Shown here: positions 34,967 through 43,760 of the stretch, piece after piece
Layout: each line of letters begins with the position of its first letter
Position numbering within the stretch: the first letter of the stretch is position 1
Assembly (NCBI RefSeq): GCF_008710155.1
Contig: NZ_VYPZ01000028.1
Location: forward strand, 1 to 48,105
Reading direction: 5' to 3'
Source of the DNA: Sphingobium limneticum
GTDB taxonomy: Bacteria; Pseudomonadota; Alphaproteobacteria; Sphingomonadales; Sphingomonadaceae
Length of the DNA stretch: 48,105 nt
The notes under the pieces: generated by a model
Told to the model about the DNA's origin: nothing
Seen by the model: only the letters and a program-made list of their open reading frames with translations
Databases searched by the model: none
Made by a program: the position numbers and the translations under genes

Positions 34967-35084
34967 ATATTGCAAGGATGGAGGATCCGAGATGGGCCAG
35001 GCCCGGCAGATCCATTGTCGCGATGCCCTCTGGCCCCAGGTGCGCAGGGGATCGACCTGTTCGCGACGCTTAAATGCCGGCCGA

Positions 35085-35564
35085 CTACTCCGTCAGCCGC
35101 GCAAGGTTGAGCAGGGATTGCGCCATGCCCAGAGCATGATCCGCAGCGGAAATTCCCTCCGGCACGTCATGGGCACTGAAGGTGACCCTCGTTCCATCCC
35201 GATCTTTCTCGAAGGTCGTGACCAGGGTCATCACACCGGCGAAGGCGGGATCGTCCGAAACGAACCGCACCTCTTCCACGATCTTCTCCTCGGGGAGCAT
35301 CTGCGCGAAACGGACCTCGACCGCATCCTTGCCTGGCCCGCTCTTGCCGAACGCCTCGTTTCGCTGATCGTCATAGTGAAGCACCATGCGATAGCCGCCA
35401 CAGGCCTGCGGCCGGAAGTCGCTCACCTGCGCTGTCATGCCTTCGGGCGCGCGCCAGTTGGCCATCATCTCGGCGTCGAGGAAAGCACGATACAAGGTCC
35501 GCGCACTTGCCAATATCACCCGCGACGCCTTGTCGATTCGCGCCTCATTCCTTGCCTCACGCAA
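35085..35564 (-). CDS. SRPBCC/AHSA1-family protein
   Basis: 159 residues, start best placed at a TTG (35564) with AGGGGC upstream; no ATG fits. The AHSA1-type pattern is clear: VILASARTLYRAFLDAEMMA, then W in MANWRAPEGMTA, GGYRMVLHYDD, and the ending TRVTFSAHDVPEGISAADHA. This START-like fold binds hydrophobic ligands. It is the only minus-strand gene in this block and is not obviously related to plasmid functions, so it is probably cargo. Confidence 0.75.
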   Translation of the reverse strand: MREARNEARIDKASRVILASARTLYRAFLDAEMMANWRAPEGMTAQVSDFRPQACGGYRMVLHYDDQRNEAFGKSGPGKDAVEVRFAQMLPEEKIVEEVRFVSDDPAFAGVMTLVTTFEKDRDGTRVTFSAHDVPEGISAADHALGMAQSLLNLARLTE

Positions 35565-35765
35565 CGTTCGTTCGCCCCTTGTCTCGTTATAAGCCTGATT
35601 TGCCCTAGGCCCATATTAGGCTGATGCGGGCCGTCTGTCGCCAGCCCGCATGAAGATGCCATGCCGATCGCTCCCTGGCCGTGGCAGCGTTCCCACAGTG
35701 GCGCTGCGCGCAAACGGGATCGAAGGTAGAAGGGGAGCAGAGGCAGACGTAGCGTGCGTATCTGT

Positions 35766-35798
35766 GCCCTGCGGGGGGCATCGAGCCCCCCGCAGGGC
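35766..35798. repeat. Perfect 14-base inverted repeat
   Basis: GCCCTGCGGGGGGC (35766-35779) and its exact reverse complement (35785-35798) flank a 5-base loop (ATCGA). It lies before the first long inverted repeat, between the SRPBCC and second DUF2493 genes. No T-run follows on either strand. Confidence 0.85.
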
Positions 35799-35830
35799 AG
35801 CTCTTCCTCTCTCTCAAGTCCTTCTAGTGT

Positions 35831-36000
35831 GGCACGGGACCGCGTCGGCCTCAAGGACGGCGGGGCCCCACCATTTTTCCTGGCGGGGCGGACGTTGGGC
35901 ACGCGTCTCCGGCGCGGTGGCCGCCAGGAAAAATCGTGACCCCCACCGCCGCTTCGCGGTCGCTGCGCGATCCTTGACCCCGCCGCTCGGAGCCCGTGCC
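35831..36000. repeat. Long imperfect inverted repeat, copy 1
   Basis: The outer ends GGCACGGG (35831-35838) and CCCGTGCC (35993-36000) are complementary; inside, TCAAGGA pairs with TCCTTGA, and ATTTTTCCTGGCGG pairs with CCGCCAGGAAAAAT. The whole could fold into one long hairpin with a side branch formed by CGCTTCGCGGTCGCTGCGCG. It ends 35 bases before the second DUF2493 gene, so it forms that gene's upstream region or leader. Copy 2 is at 37678. Confidence 0.75.
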
Positions 36001-36034
36001 GGAAGGGAGACCTCTTCAAGTCAAGGAGGTCAAG

Positions 36035-37012
36035 ATGACTGCATATATCGAACCTGTCGCCCGCTTCGCCGATGTCGCCGAGGTCTTCCTCGCAGAAACG
36101 CAGACGCCCGCCGGCAGCTACGCCGGCGCCTTTGCCGAAACTGCCGATCAGGTCCGTCTCGGCGCCACCGACGAGGCTATCAGTGCGCAGATGCCGGACC
36201 CGCTGGCAGCGCAGCTGGGGGTCGAAATGCTGGTGACGACGCTGTTCGACCTGCTGCGGGACAGCCGCCTGGAACCCCTGGCCCAACGCCTGGCATGGGG
36301 CATCGTGCACAGCTTCCACAAGGTGGCGGATCAGTTGGATGGTGAGGCGGACCGGGCAGCAATGCAGGTCGGGCGCCTGATCCGCGAACAGGACGGGAGC
36401 GAGATTGCCACGACCAGCCTGGAGGAGGCGCAGGCGCTCTGCAACGGGCTGGACGAAGCGCGCGATGCAGTGGCGTGTATGCGCGATCACGCAGCGGCCA
36501 TGTTCCACGCCGAAACGGGCAAGCCCTGGTCCGCGCCCCGCGCCACGCTGGTATCGGGGAAGCGCACCGCCTCGGTGATATCGGGGATCGATTTCCTGGC
36601 GGCCAGGCGGCGCAAGCGCATGGATGCCCACGCACCCGATGGGCCGGTCGTGCTCTTTTCAGGGGGCGCGGAATGGACCGACTATGCGCAGCTCTGGGAG
36701 CGGCTGGACCTGATCCGGGCGCGCATTCCGGCGATGACACTGGTCACCACGGCGCAGGAAACCGGATGCGACGCCATTGCGGCCGCCTGGGCGGCATCAC
36801 GCGACGTCAAGCTGGTGCCGATCGACCTGCGTAAATGGAGCAAGCTGGGCCAGCGGGCGGGGTTCGCGCGCAATGAGGCGCTGATGGGACTGAAGCCGGT
36901 GGAGGCGATCGTCTGCGAAGGCAACGGCCTGCAATCGCATCTGGGGCGACTGGTGCGCGCCGCCGGCGTGCCGCGCCACTATTTCGTAAAGGCCGGGCAG
37001 GCGCCCCGGTGA
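36035..37012 (+). CDS. DUF2493 (SLOG-like) protein, copy 2
   Basis: 325 residues from ATG 36035 with a strong AAGGAGG. The same architecture as the protein at 33357: a helical N-terminal half (LFDLLRDSRLEPLAQRLAWG) and a C-terminal SLOG domain with VLFSGGAEWTDYAQLWERLD and TLVTTAQETGCDAIAAAWAA, and VEAIVCEGNG. Same length and order of blocks, but diverged, so this is an old duplication or separate gain rather than recent copying. It has its own terminator. Confidence 0.82.
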   Translation: MTAYIEPVARFADVAEVFLAETQTPAGSYAGAFAETADQVRLGATDEAISAQMPDPLAAQLGVEMLVTTLFDLLRDSRLEPLAQRLAWGIVHSFHKVADQLDGEADRAAMQVGRLIREQDGSEIATTSLEEAQALCNGLDEARDAVACMRDHAAAMFHAETGKPWSAPRATLVSGKRTASVISGIDFLAARRRKRMDAHAPDGPVVLFSGGAEWTDYAQLWERLDLIRARIPAMTLVTTAQETGCDAIAAAWAASRDVKLVPIDLRKWSKLGQRAGFARNEALMGLKPVEAIVCEGNGLQSHLGRLVRAAGVPRHYFVKAGQAPR

Positions 37013-37020
37013 GACAGGCA

Positions 37021-37060
37021 GCCGGCGAGGGAGGTGCGCCTTCCTCGCCGGCTCTTTTTT
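37021..37060 (+). terminator. Rho-independent terminator after second DUF2493 gene
   Basis: A 14-base stem (37021-37034 with 37039-37052, one mismatch), TGCG loop, then TCTTTTTT. It starts 9 bases after the stop. Confidence 0.9.
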
Positions 37061-37098
37061 GTCGAGAGGGCAGAGGTCGCCCGGCTCAGGGACCCGGC

Positions 37099-37449
37099 CT
37101 AAAGGCCGGTCCCGTCGCCCGGCGATGCTGCGCCCTGAGGAGTCGCCGGCCTCCTGCGCACGGCTACGCCATGCTCTTGGCGTGGCCGCTGTTCCTGCGC
37201 GGGGCCGGTCTTGGCGGCTGTGGGTGAGAGGGCCTTAAGGGCTGCAATGGCCGCAGGGCCGCCGACGCGAATGGCCTCGTTGATCAGATCGCGAAACTCG
37301 CGTTCGGTAAGCGTTTCCACCTCCATGTCGGCAGCAAGCGCGCCATATTGGGCGCGCAGCGACCTGCGGACCGCCTGCGTTTCCTGCGACAGCCGTTGCT
37401 GGTCGGTCATGAGTTTGGCCAGCCGTTCACGGTCATTCATCTTGGGCAT
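37099..37449 (-). CDS. Conserved-looking hypothetical plasmid protein
   Basis: 116 residues from ATG 37449 with AAGGAG six bases upstream. The N-terminal 75 residues (MPKMNDRERLAKLMTDQQRL ... EVETLTEREFRDLINEAIRV) form charged helices, possibly coiled coil; the tail is Pro/Arg-rich and basic. It could bind nucleic acid or a transfer protein, but I recognise no family. Transcribed against its neighbours. Confidence 0.6.
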   Translation of the reverse strand: MPKMNDRERLAKLMTDQQRLSQETQAVRRSLRAQYGALAADMEVETLTEREFRDLINEAIRVGGPAAIAALKALSPTAAKTGPAQEQRPRQEHGVAVRRRPATPQGAASPGDGTGL

Positions 37450-37677
37450 GTATGGCTCCTTGCAAAAGAAGGAGGTCTGCCCGCCGTCCCTATTTATCGG
37501 TGATCCGCGCGAAGAGCGCAATGTCGATGTGCTGCGGATCGTGCCTTGCCAAGGGCGAGGCATGATCGAGCCTAGAGTCAGGCACAGGCGTTGCACGATG
37601 AAGCCCGCCAACGCCCATTGAGGGCGTTCCCGGACTGCTGCCGCGGGTAAGTTCTTCTCTCTCTTGAGGCCCAGGAT

Positions 37678-37825
37678 GGCGGACGGAGCAGAGAGCCTCA
37701 AGGATCGACGGTGCCCCCAATTTTGCCGGGGCCTTCGCTGGCGCTCCGGTCCCGACAAAATCGGCACCCCCGTCGCCCGCTGCGCGGTCGCTTCGCGATC
37801 CTTGACCCTCTCTGCTCCGCCCGCC
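37678..37825. repeat. Long imperfect inverted repeat, copy 2
   Basis: A 30-base arm (37678-37707, beginning GGCGGACGGAGCAGAGAG) is matched by 37796-37825 with about two mismatches. Further in, GGTGCC and ATTTTG pair with CAAAAT and GGCACC. Shared with copy 1 are the blocks TCAAGGA / TCCTTGA, the GACAAAATCG / GGAAAAATCG-type inner arm, and a side branch CGCGGTCGCTTCGCGATCC. It lies about 30 bases before the small gene at 37858. Confidence 0.78.
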
Positions 37826-37857
37826 GCGCGGCTCTCCTCATGTCAAGAAGGAGACGA

Positions 37858-38088
37858 ATGATGGAGACGCGCACGCAACTTATTACGAGGCTGGAACGCG
37901 AGATCCGGGCGGTGGAAAGGATACTCGACCGACGCGGCATGTATGTGGACATGATCGACTGGACGGCGATGACGGCCCGGGAGCGGGACTGGGCCCGCTA
38001 TCGCCATATGGAGGAACTGCACATGACAATCTGGGAGCTGGACAGCCGCCTCGATCATCTGGACGAGAACCGATGGAGCTACGAGTGA
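37858..38088 (+). CDS. Small hypothetical plasmid protein
   Basis: 76 residues from ATG 37858 (AAGGAG seven bases upstream; a second ATG follows directly). Highly charged helices (TRLEREIRAVERILDRRGMY, MEELHMTIWELDSRLDHLDE) suggest a small coiled-coil protein. No family. Preceded by the long inverted repeat, followed at once by a terminator. Confidence 0.6.
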   Translation: MMETRTQLITRLEREIRAVERILDRRGMYVDMIDWTAMTARERDWARYRHMEELHMTIWELDSRLDHLDENRWSYE

Positions 38089-38112
38089 GGGGGGCGCAAG
38101 CCCCTCTTTTTT
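38087..38112 (+). terminator. Rho-independent terminator overlapping the stop codon
   Basis: GAGGGG (38087-38092) pairs with CCCCTC (38101-38106) around GGCGCAAG, then six T residues. The stem begins within the stop codon of the preceding gene. Confidence 0.82.
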
Positions 38113-38521
38113 GCCACCGTCCTGCACGCGCGGTCGTCGCAAATCCCCTCCGGGGAAGCCCCGCGCCTGCCGGCACGAGACTGGCGCAGCGGGCGAGCCG
38201 CTGCGAAGGCAGGACGCACGGCCCAGGGCCGTTTGTAATGCACCGTACGCACGGGTGCTGCGGGCGCCAATCGCCCGTATTTGCGCGCGTTGACCGCTAG
38301 TGACCGATCATGCCAGGCTGGCACATATCGGTGCCGGTGGCACAGATGAGCAGTCATCAAAAGGCCACATCCGGCTAAGATATTGTTCCTCCTTGGCAAC
38401 ATCCGGCAGCCGCCCACCCTTGCCGACATGATAGGCAGGCTCTTGATATCATGTGGAAAAACGGCTACCAGCAGCAGGCTTCATCGACAACGCGGTCAGG
38501 CGACGAACAGGAGTTCGGCGC
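38113..38521. other. Gene-free region before the transfer operon; candidate oriT
   Basis: No convincing gene in about 400 bases. It holds short inverted repeats TGCCAGGCTGGCA (38311-38323) and GTGCCGGTGGCAC (38331-38343), and a direct repeat ACATCCGGC (38367-38375 and 38399-38407) that brackets GATATTGTTCCT. Transfer origins of MOBF plasmids lie just upstream of the RHH accessory gene and contain inverted repeats near a TATTGT-type nic region, so this is the best oriT candidate in the window. The exact nic site cannot be fixed by eye. Confidence 0.4.
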
Positions 38522-38824
38522 TTGGCAAGGGTTACAATCAGGTTCAATGACGCGCTCTACGAGCGTCTCGTCGCTGGCGCTCGCGCCTCCGATACCAATG
38601 TCGCGGACTATGTCCGCAGCGTCCTTGATCGCTATGAAGGCATGGACGCCGGCGGCTATCATGGTCGCTTCGACGAGCTGCTTTCCACCAACATCCAGAC
38701 CTTCGCGATCGTCGCCGCCTATGTAAGTGGGCTGCATCCCGACCTTCTGGCAAGAGGCGTCGCAGACGCTCGCAAACATCTCCTCGAGCGGGGGCTGATC
38801 GATCCCGTGGAGGAGCGCTCATGA
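38522..38824 (+). CDS. Ribbon-helix-helix transfer accessory protein (TrwA/TraY-like)
   Basis: 100 residues from a TTG at 38522 with AGGAG eight bases upstream; a GTG at 38453 is in frame but adds a non-family N terminus. The first residues (ARVTIRFNDALYERLVAGAR) form the RHH DNA-binding strand and helix. Such proteins bind oriT, help the relaxase and repress the operon. It overlaps the coupling-protein start by four bases (ATGA). Confidence 0.72.
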   Translation: MARVTIRFNDALYERLVAGARASDTNVADYVRSVLDRYEGMDAGGYHGRFDELLSTNIQTFAIVAAYVSGLHPDLLARGVADARKHLLERGLIDPVEERS

Positions 38825-40821
38825 GCATCTTCCGCAACGACACGCTGGGTTCATGGACGAGGGGCGGGCAGGCCATCGTCCACAATGTCCGGATGACCAC
38901 GCAGGTGTTTCTCCAGACCCTGACGGCAAGCCTCGTCATCTGGGTCGGCGGCACCTTGTGGTACATCCTGGAAAAGGCCAGCGACTATCAGCGCTACGTC
39001 TCGTTCAAGATCGTCGAGGCCACGCTCAAGAGCGATGTTCCAGGCGGCGCTCCGATGCAGTTCCGGGCGCCGACAGGCCCGGAATATTGGACCAACTCGG
39101 ACACCTTTCTGGAGTCCGGGGTTGCCACAAAGACGCTTCTGGCGATGGAGCATCATCTGCTTGTCGGGGCCGCGCTGGTCGGCGCTTTCGCGCTGCTGAT
39201 GCTCTTCTGGGCCTGGTTCTATTTTACCAGGACGGGAAGGGGCCTGGGATCCAACCAGTTCCTGCGCGGCGCGCGCTTCGGTTCGCCTCGTCAGCTGCGA
39301 CGAATGCTCTGGCGACACCGCAAAGGCAGCTTCGCGATCGGGGGAATTCCCGTACCCGATGCCTTCGAACCCGAGCATATCCTGATCTGCGGTGCCCCTG
39401 GGACCGGCAAGACGAACATTATCGTCAAGATGCTGGCCGGCATTCGCAAGGAAGGGCGGCGGGCGATCGTCTATGATGCGGCAGGCACGTTCGTCGAAAA
39501 ATTCTACCGCCCGGGGCACGACATCCTTTTGAACCCTCTGGACGCCCGCGCCGACAGCTGGTCGCCCTGGGTCGATGTCCCGCGCGACTATCATTACGAC
39601 CAGATCGCGGAGTCCACGATACCCGACAAGTCGGGTGATCCCTTCTGGGCAAAGGCCGCGCGCGGCACACTCGTGGCTGTGTTTCGCAAGCTGGCGCGCG
39701 ACAAGCGAATGCTGGTCTCCGTCCTGCTCGACACGATCCTGCGGTCGCCCCTGAAGGACCTCGCCACCTTCGCCGAAGGAACGGACGCAGCCGCCTTTAT
39801 ATCGACCGAAGGAGACCGCACATCAGCGGGGATCCGCGCTGAACTGGCGTCGGTCATGCGCAGCTTCTCCTATCTCGACGATACGCTCGATGGCTTTTCG
39901 ATCCGTGACTGGGTGGCCGACGAGAAGGACGACAGCTGGCTGTTCATCACGGTGAAGGCCGATCAGCTTCCCTCCCTTCGTCCGTTGATCACCGTCTGGC
40001 TCGACATCGCCATCAGCGCCATCATGAGTCTGGATCCAGAGAGGGATCGCCGACTCTATTGCGTGATTGACGAGCTTCCCACGCTCCAGAAGCTGCCGTC
40101 GCTCTCGGACTTTCTGGCGCGCGCCCGCAAATATGGCGGGTGCGGGATTTTGGGGTTCCAGAGCTATCCGCAGCTCGAGGCGACCTATGGTATCCAGGAT
40201 GCCGCCGCGATCACCGGCTACTGCTCGACCTGGGTGGCGCTGAGGGCGAATGATACCCCGACGGCCAAACATGTTTCCGAAAATCTGGGGCAGGTGGAAC
40301 AGGTCGAAGCCAATGAAGGCATGTCCTACGGGGTCAATGACATGCGTGATGGCGTTAATCTCTCGCGCATGCAGGTGACCCGCCCGCTGGTGATGCATAC
40401 CGAGGTCACTAACCTGCCCAACTTGACCGGGTTCCTGCGATTCGGCCGGGACCTCCCGGTCGCGCGCTTTTGCGACAGTTACAACCGTGAGCCGACATGC
40501 TTTCCCGCCTTCGAGGAACGGACAGCGCCGGCCGTCAGGCTGTCCATCGCTCCACCCGATGACTCCCCTTCGGAGCCGCCAAAGCCGGCGCGCAAGAGAG
40601 CGCGAGCTGCCAAATCGACGGACGCAGGGCTGGAGCTTCCGCTCGAGGCAGATCATGTCAGGGACAGCCTGCCTGTCGATATGGGCAGGTCAAGATCTCT
40701 AGTCCCGGCGGCCATCATACCGGATGCTCCTGCGGCCCCGTTGCTCGGTCGACCTACCGGCTTTGATCTGTCCCAGCATGGCCGTAAGGGCGGTGCCCGC
40801 AGTCGCTCGAGGCCGGCATGA
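38821..40821 (+). CDS. traD: Type IV coupling protein (TraD/TrwB/VirD4 family)
   Basis: 666 residues. Two N-terminal membrane segments (about 34-52 and 115-137) anchor it in the inner membrane. The ATPase domain has Walker A ICGAPGTGKTNIIVKM (about 190) and Walker B RRLYCVIDELPTLQKLPSL (about 412), with the later GFQSYPQLEATYG block. It links the relaxase-DNA complex to the mating channel and pumps DNA. The C-terminal 80 residues are Pro/Lys/Arg-rich and probably disordered. Overlaps both neighbours by four bases, so the three genes are translated as a set. The VirB-type channel genes are not in the window. Confidence 0.92.
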   Translation: MSIFRNDTLGSWTRGGQAIVHNVRMTTQVFLQTLTASLVIWVGGTLWYILEKASDYQRYVSFKIVEATLKSDVPGGAPMQFRAPTGPEYWTNSDTFLESGVATKTLLAMEHHLLVGAALVGAFALLMLFWAWFYFTRTGRGLGSNQFLRGARFGSPRQLRRMLWRHRKGSFAIGGIPVPDAFEPEHILICGAPGTGKTNIIVKMLAGIRKEGRRAIVYDAAGTFVEKFYRPGHDILLNPLDARADSWSPWVDVPRDYHYDQIAESTIPDKSGDPFWAKAARGTLVAVFRKLARDKRMLVSVLLDTILRSPLKDLATFAEGTDAAAFISTEGDRTSAGIRAELASVMRSFSYLDDTLDGFSIRDWVADEKDDSWLFITVKADQLPSLRPLITVWLDIAISAIMSLDPERDRRLYCVIDELPTLQKLPSLSDFLARARKYGGCGILGFQSYPQLEATYGIQDAAAITGYCSTWVALRANDTPTAKHVSENLGQVEQVEANEGMSYGVNDMRDGVNLSRMQVTRPLVMHTEVTNLPNLTGFLRFGRDLPVARFCDSYNREPTCFPAFEERTAPAVRLSIAPPDDSPSEPPKPARKRARAAKSTDAGLELPLEADHVRDSLPVDMGRSRSLVPAAIIPDAPAAPLLGRPTGFDLSQHGRKGGARSRSRPA

Positions 40822-43760
40822 TGCATCCCCGACGCCTGTCCGGCACGGCCGGCAACATCGCACGTTACTATTCGGTTGGTGACTATTATACCAAGGGAGG
40901 CACCGAAGGGTCTGAATGGGGCGGCAAGCTAGCCGATGAGCTGGGTCTCTCAGGCGAGGTCGATGCCAAGATCTTCGAGCAGCTCCTGCGCGGGGAGGTA
41001 GCCGGACAGCATTTGGGCCGGCATCGCAAGGAGGGTATCGAGCATCATCCCGGCTGGGACTTCGCACTGAGCGCTCCCAAGTCGGTGTCGATCATGGCGT
41101 TAGCGGTCGGTGACGACCGTATTGCAACCGTCCACGAGCGATCGGTGAGTGCGGCCCTGTCCTGGCTCGAAGAACATGCCCAGTTGCGCCGTCGGGAGGA
41201 CGGAGAAATCCGGCACGAGACGACCGGTCGGTTGCTGTGGGCGCGGTTTACCGAGCACGCCAGCCGCGAACTCGACCCGCATCTTCATACCCATGTCGTC
41301 GTCCTCAACATGACGAACGGGCAAGAAGGCGCGACAATGGCGAGCCTTGAGACCCGCGCCATGTTCGCAGAACAGATGAGCTCGGGCCAGATCTACCGGA
41401 ACGAACTCGCGCATGGTCTGCGGTCGTTGGGCTATGATGTCATGGTCGATCCCAGGCGAGGCCTCTTCGAAATACGGGGTGTCCCGGAAAAGCTCATAGA
41501 GTCCATGTCGCAGCGCGCAGAGCAGATCGATACGCATGCGCGCCAACATGGTTTCGAGGGGCAGGCGGCCCGTCGCCAGTCCTTCTGTGCAACGAGGGGA
41601 GCAAAAGAGAAGGTCGGACTTGAGGCTCTGCATCTGCAATGGCGCACGCGCCTTGGCGGTCATGCCCTGACACTAGATGACCTGCGCTTGAGAGCCGAAC
41701 AACAGGGCGAGAAAATATGGCCTGTTGCGCCGGCCGATGCCGCTCGCGCCGCCCTGTTTGGAGTGCGGCAGACGGAAGGACGGGAAGCGGTCAATCCGCT
41801 GGGGCGACTGATCACGACGGGACTGGCTGCCCATGTAGGGGAAGTGCGTTTTTCCGACATGCGGCCGCTTCTGGAAGGGCATGAGGTCCGTCGAAAGCTG
41901 CTCGCCACCCGGGAACAGACGGGAGACCAGATTCTGACCCGCGGGCGGGCGACCAGGCGCTCGCTTCGCTACGAGCAGGCGCTGGCGCAGCATCTGGCGC
42001 TGGCAATGGGAGATGCTCGGCCGATCGCGTCATCCGATCGATTGTTAGAAGTCTTAGAGACAGCCGGACTGTCGCCCATACAGGAACGAGCGCTGGTCGA
42101 TACGGCGCGTAGCAACGATCGGGTATCGGCGGTTCACGGTGTCGCCGGTGCCGGCAAATCAACTTTGATCGCATCCCTGCGGCAGGCATCCGAGCCGGGG
42201 ATCATCCTCCACGCCCTAGCACCGACGTCGTCGGCCGCGGCCAATCTCGGCGATACTGCCGGGATACCGTCGCAGACAGTAGCCAGCCTTCTTGCAAGGG
42301 GCGGCCACGGCCTCACGACCAACGACGTCCTCATTCTCGACGAGGCCGGGCAACTGGGCAATCGTCAGGCACTACGGGTTCTCGAAATCAGCCGCAGGAC
42401 CGGCGCCCGGCTTATCCTCCTGGGAGACAACCAGCAGACAGGTGCGATCGAACAGGGGAAAGCCTTCTGGTTGATGCAGCGTCTTGGCATGTCGACGGCG
42501 CATCTTACTGAATCGCGCCGTCAGGAGACTGCGCGGATGAAGGAGGCGGTGACGCGGGCGCGCGCAGGCGATTATGCAGGATCTCTCGATCAGCTCGACA
42601 AGGTGGTAGCGGGCGACGATGCTGAGGCCCTCGCCAAGGGACTGGTAGGAGAATGGACGCGCCTTCGGCCTGAAACGCGGGGATCCACGAATATCCTCGT
42701 CCTCGACAATGCGACCCGGTTGATCGTCAATACCCAGGTGCGCGAGGTATTGCAGCGCGAGGGTGCGATAGCGGCGCAGGATACGCGGCTTGGCATTCTG
42801 TCTCCGGCAGGTCTGTCCGAGCAGGAGAAGCATCTCGCGCGCTTCTATGCACAGGGACAGGTCGTGACGTTCGGACGCGATCAGGCCGGGGCCGGCCTTG
42901 CCCGTCATACGGAATATCGGGTGCTGGGGCTGGCGCGGGATGAACGCGGTCGACCGATGGTAAGGCTGGTCGACGAGCATGGCCGCATCCTGCGCTGGGA
43001 TCCGAGGCTAACGAAAGGCGGACAGGTCAATGTGTTCGTTTCCGAGAACCGTGATCTGGCGCAAGGCGATCGCATCCAGTGGCGCCTCGTGTCCCATGAG
43101 CTTGGGGTCAAGAATGCGCAGCGCGGCACTGTCGAGATGTTGCAGGGCAGTACTGCCACCATCCGCTGGGACAAGGACGGCAGCGTCCAGGACATCGACC
43201 TGTCGAAACACAGGAGCTGGGATCATGGCTATGCAGAGACCATCTACTCGGCCCAGTCGCGCACCTATGCACGCGTCTATGTCCTGGCTCCGCTGGGCTC
43301 GCCGCTGGTCAACGGCCAGAACTATTATACGGCGATCACCCGGGCGCGCCTTGGCGTGAAGCTATGGACCCAGGACCGGGACAGGCTGGTCGAGAAGCTG
43401 GAGCGGACTTCGGGGGCGAAAACATCGGCGCTAGAGGGGTTGGGGCGCCTCGACCGCGACCACGCCGATCAACTCGCCCGCCGCTACCCGGAACATATTG
43501 CAAGCCTCAAGAGCGAGCAGTTGGAAGGACGCACGCAGTCGCGCGATCGTCTGCTCGAAGCGCGGCTGCGCCGCCGGTCATCAGGCGACCACGGATTGCC
43601 TGCACGACTGGCCTCGGGAGCCTTGAACATAGCGCACCAACTGGACCAATACCTGACGAAAATGATGGCGAGCAACGAGGCCGATGGAAGCCGACCGCCG
43701 CCATGCGATGTGCAGAAGCAGGCTCGTGACCGGGGAGGCGATCATGGTCCTGATCGCTAA
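40818..43760 (+). CDS. trwC: MOBF-type conjugative relaxase-helicase (TrwC/TraI family)
   Basis: 980 residues. The N-terminal relaxase domain has paired tyrosines Tyr17/18 and Tyr23/24 (ARYYSVGDYYTKGG) and the metal-binding histidines His155, His157 and His159 (DPHLHTHVVVLN). The F-family order of motifs places it in MOBF. The helicase part begins with Walker A HGVAGAGKSTLIASL (about 437), then DVLILDEAGQL and the late motif YYTAITRARLGVKL. It nicks oriT, stays covalently bound to the 5' end and unwinds the strand for transfer. All motifs look intact. Last 17 bases overlap the transglycosylase gene. Confidence 0.93.
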   Translation: MMHPRRLSGTAGNIARYYSVGDYYTKGGTEGSEWGGKLADELGLSGEVDAKIFEQLLRGEVAGQHLGRHRKEGIEHHPGWDFALSAPKSVSIMALAVGDDRIATVHERSVSAALSWLEEHAQLRRREDGEIRHETTGRLLWARFTEHASRELDPHLHTHVVVLNMTNGQEGATMASLETRAMFAEQMSSGQIYRNELAHGLRSLGYDVMVDPRRGLFEIRGVPEKLIESMSQRAEQIDTHARQHGFEGQAARRQSFCATRGAKEKVGLEALHLQWRTRLGGHALTLDDLRLRAEQQGEKIWPVAPADAARAALFGVRQTEGREAVNPLGRLITTGLAAHVGEVRFSDMRPLLEGHEVRRKLLATREQTGDQILTRGRATRRSLRYEQALAQHLALAMGDARPIASSDRLLEVLETAGLSPIQERALVDTARSNDRVSAVHGVAGAGKSTLIASLRQASEPGIILHALAPTSSAAANLGDTAGIPSQTVASLLARGGHGLTTNDVLILDEAGQLGNRQALRVLEISRRTGARLILLGDNQQTGAIEQGKAFWLMQRLGMSTAHLTESRRQETARMKEAVTRARAGDYAGSLDQLDKVVAGDDAEALAKGLVGEWTRLRPETRGSTNILVLDNATRLIVNTQVREVLQREGAIAAQDTRLGILSPAGLSEQEKHLARFYAQGQVVTFGRDQAGAGLARHTEYRVLGLARDERGRPMVRLVDEHGRILRWDPRLTKGGQVNVFVSENRDLAQGDRIQWRLVSHELGVKNAQRGTVEMLQGSTATIRWDKDGSVQDIDLSKHRSWDHGYAETIYSAQSRTYARVYVLAPLGSPLVNGQNYYTAITRARLGVKLWTQDRDRLVEKLERTSGAKTSALEGLGRLDRDHADQLARRYPEHIASLKSEQLEGRTQSRDRLLEARLRRRSSGDHGLPARLASGALNIAHQLDQYLTKMMASNEADGSRPPPCDVQKQARDRGGDHGPDR

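Noticed and set aside
37740..37857. Upstream extension of the small gene at 37858 as a longer protein from 37711
   Set aside because: The extension is entirely made of the long inverted repeat and lacks a ribosome-binding site, while AAGGAG precedes 37858.
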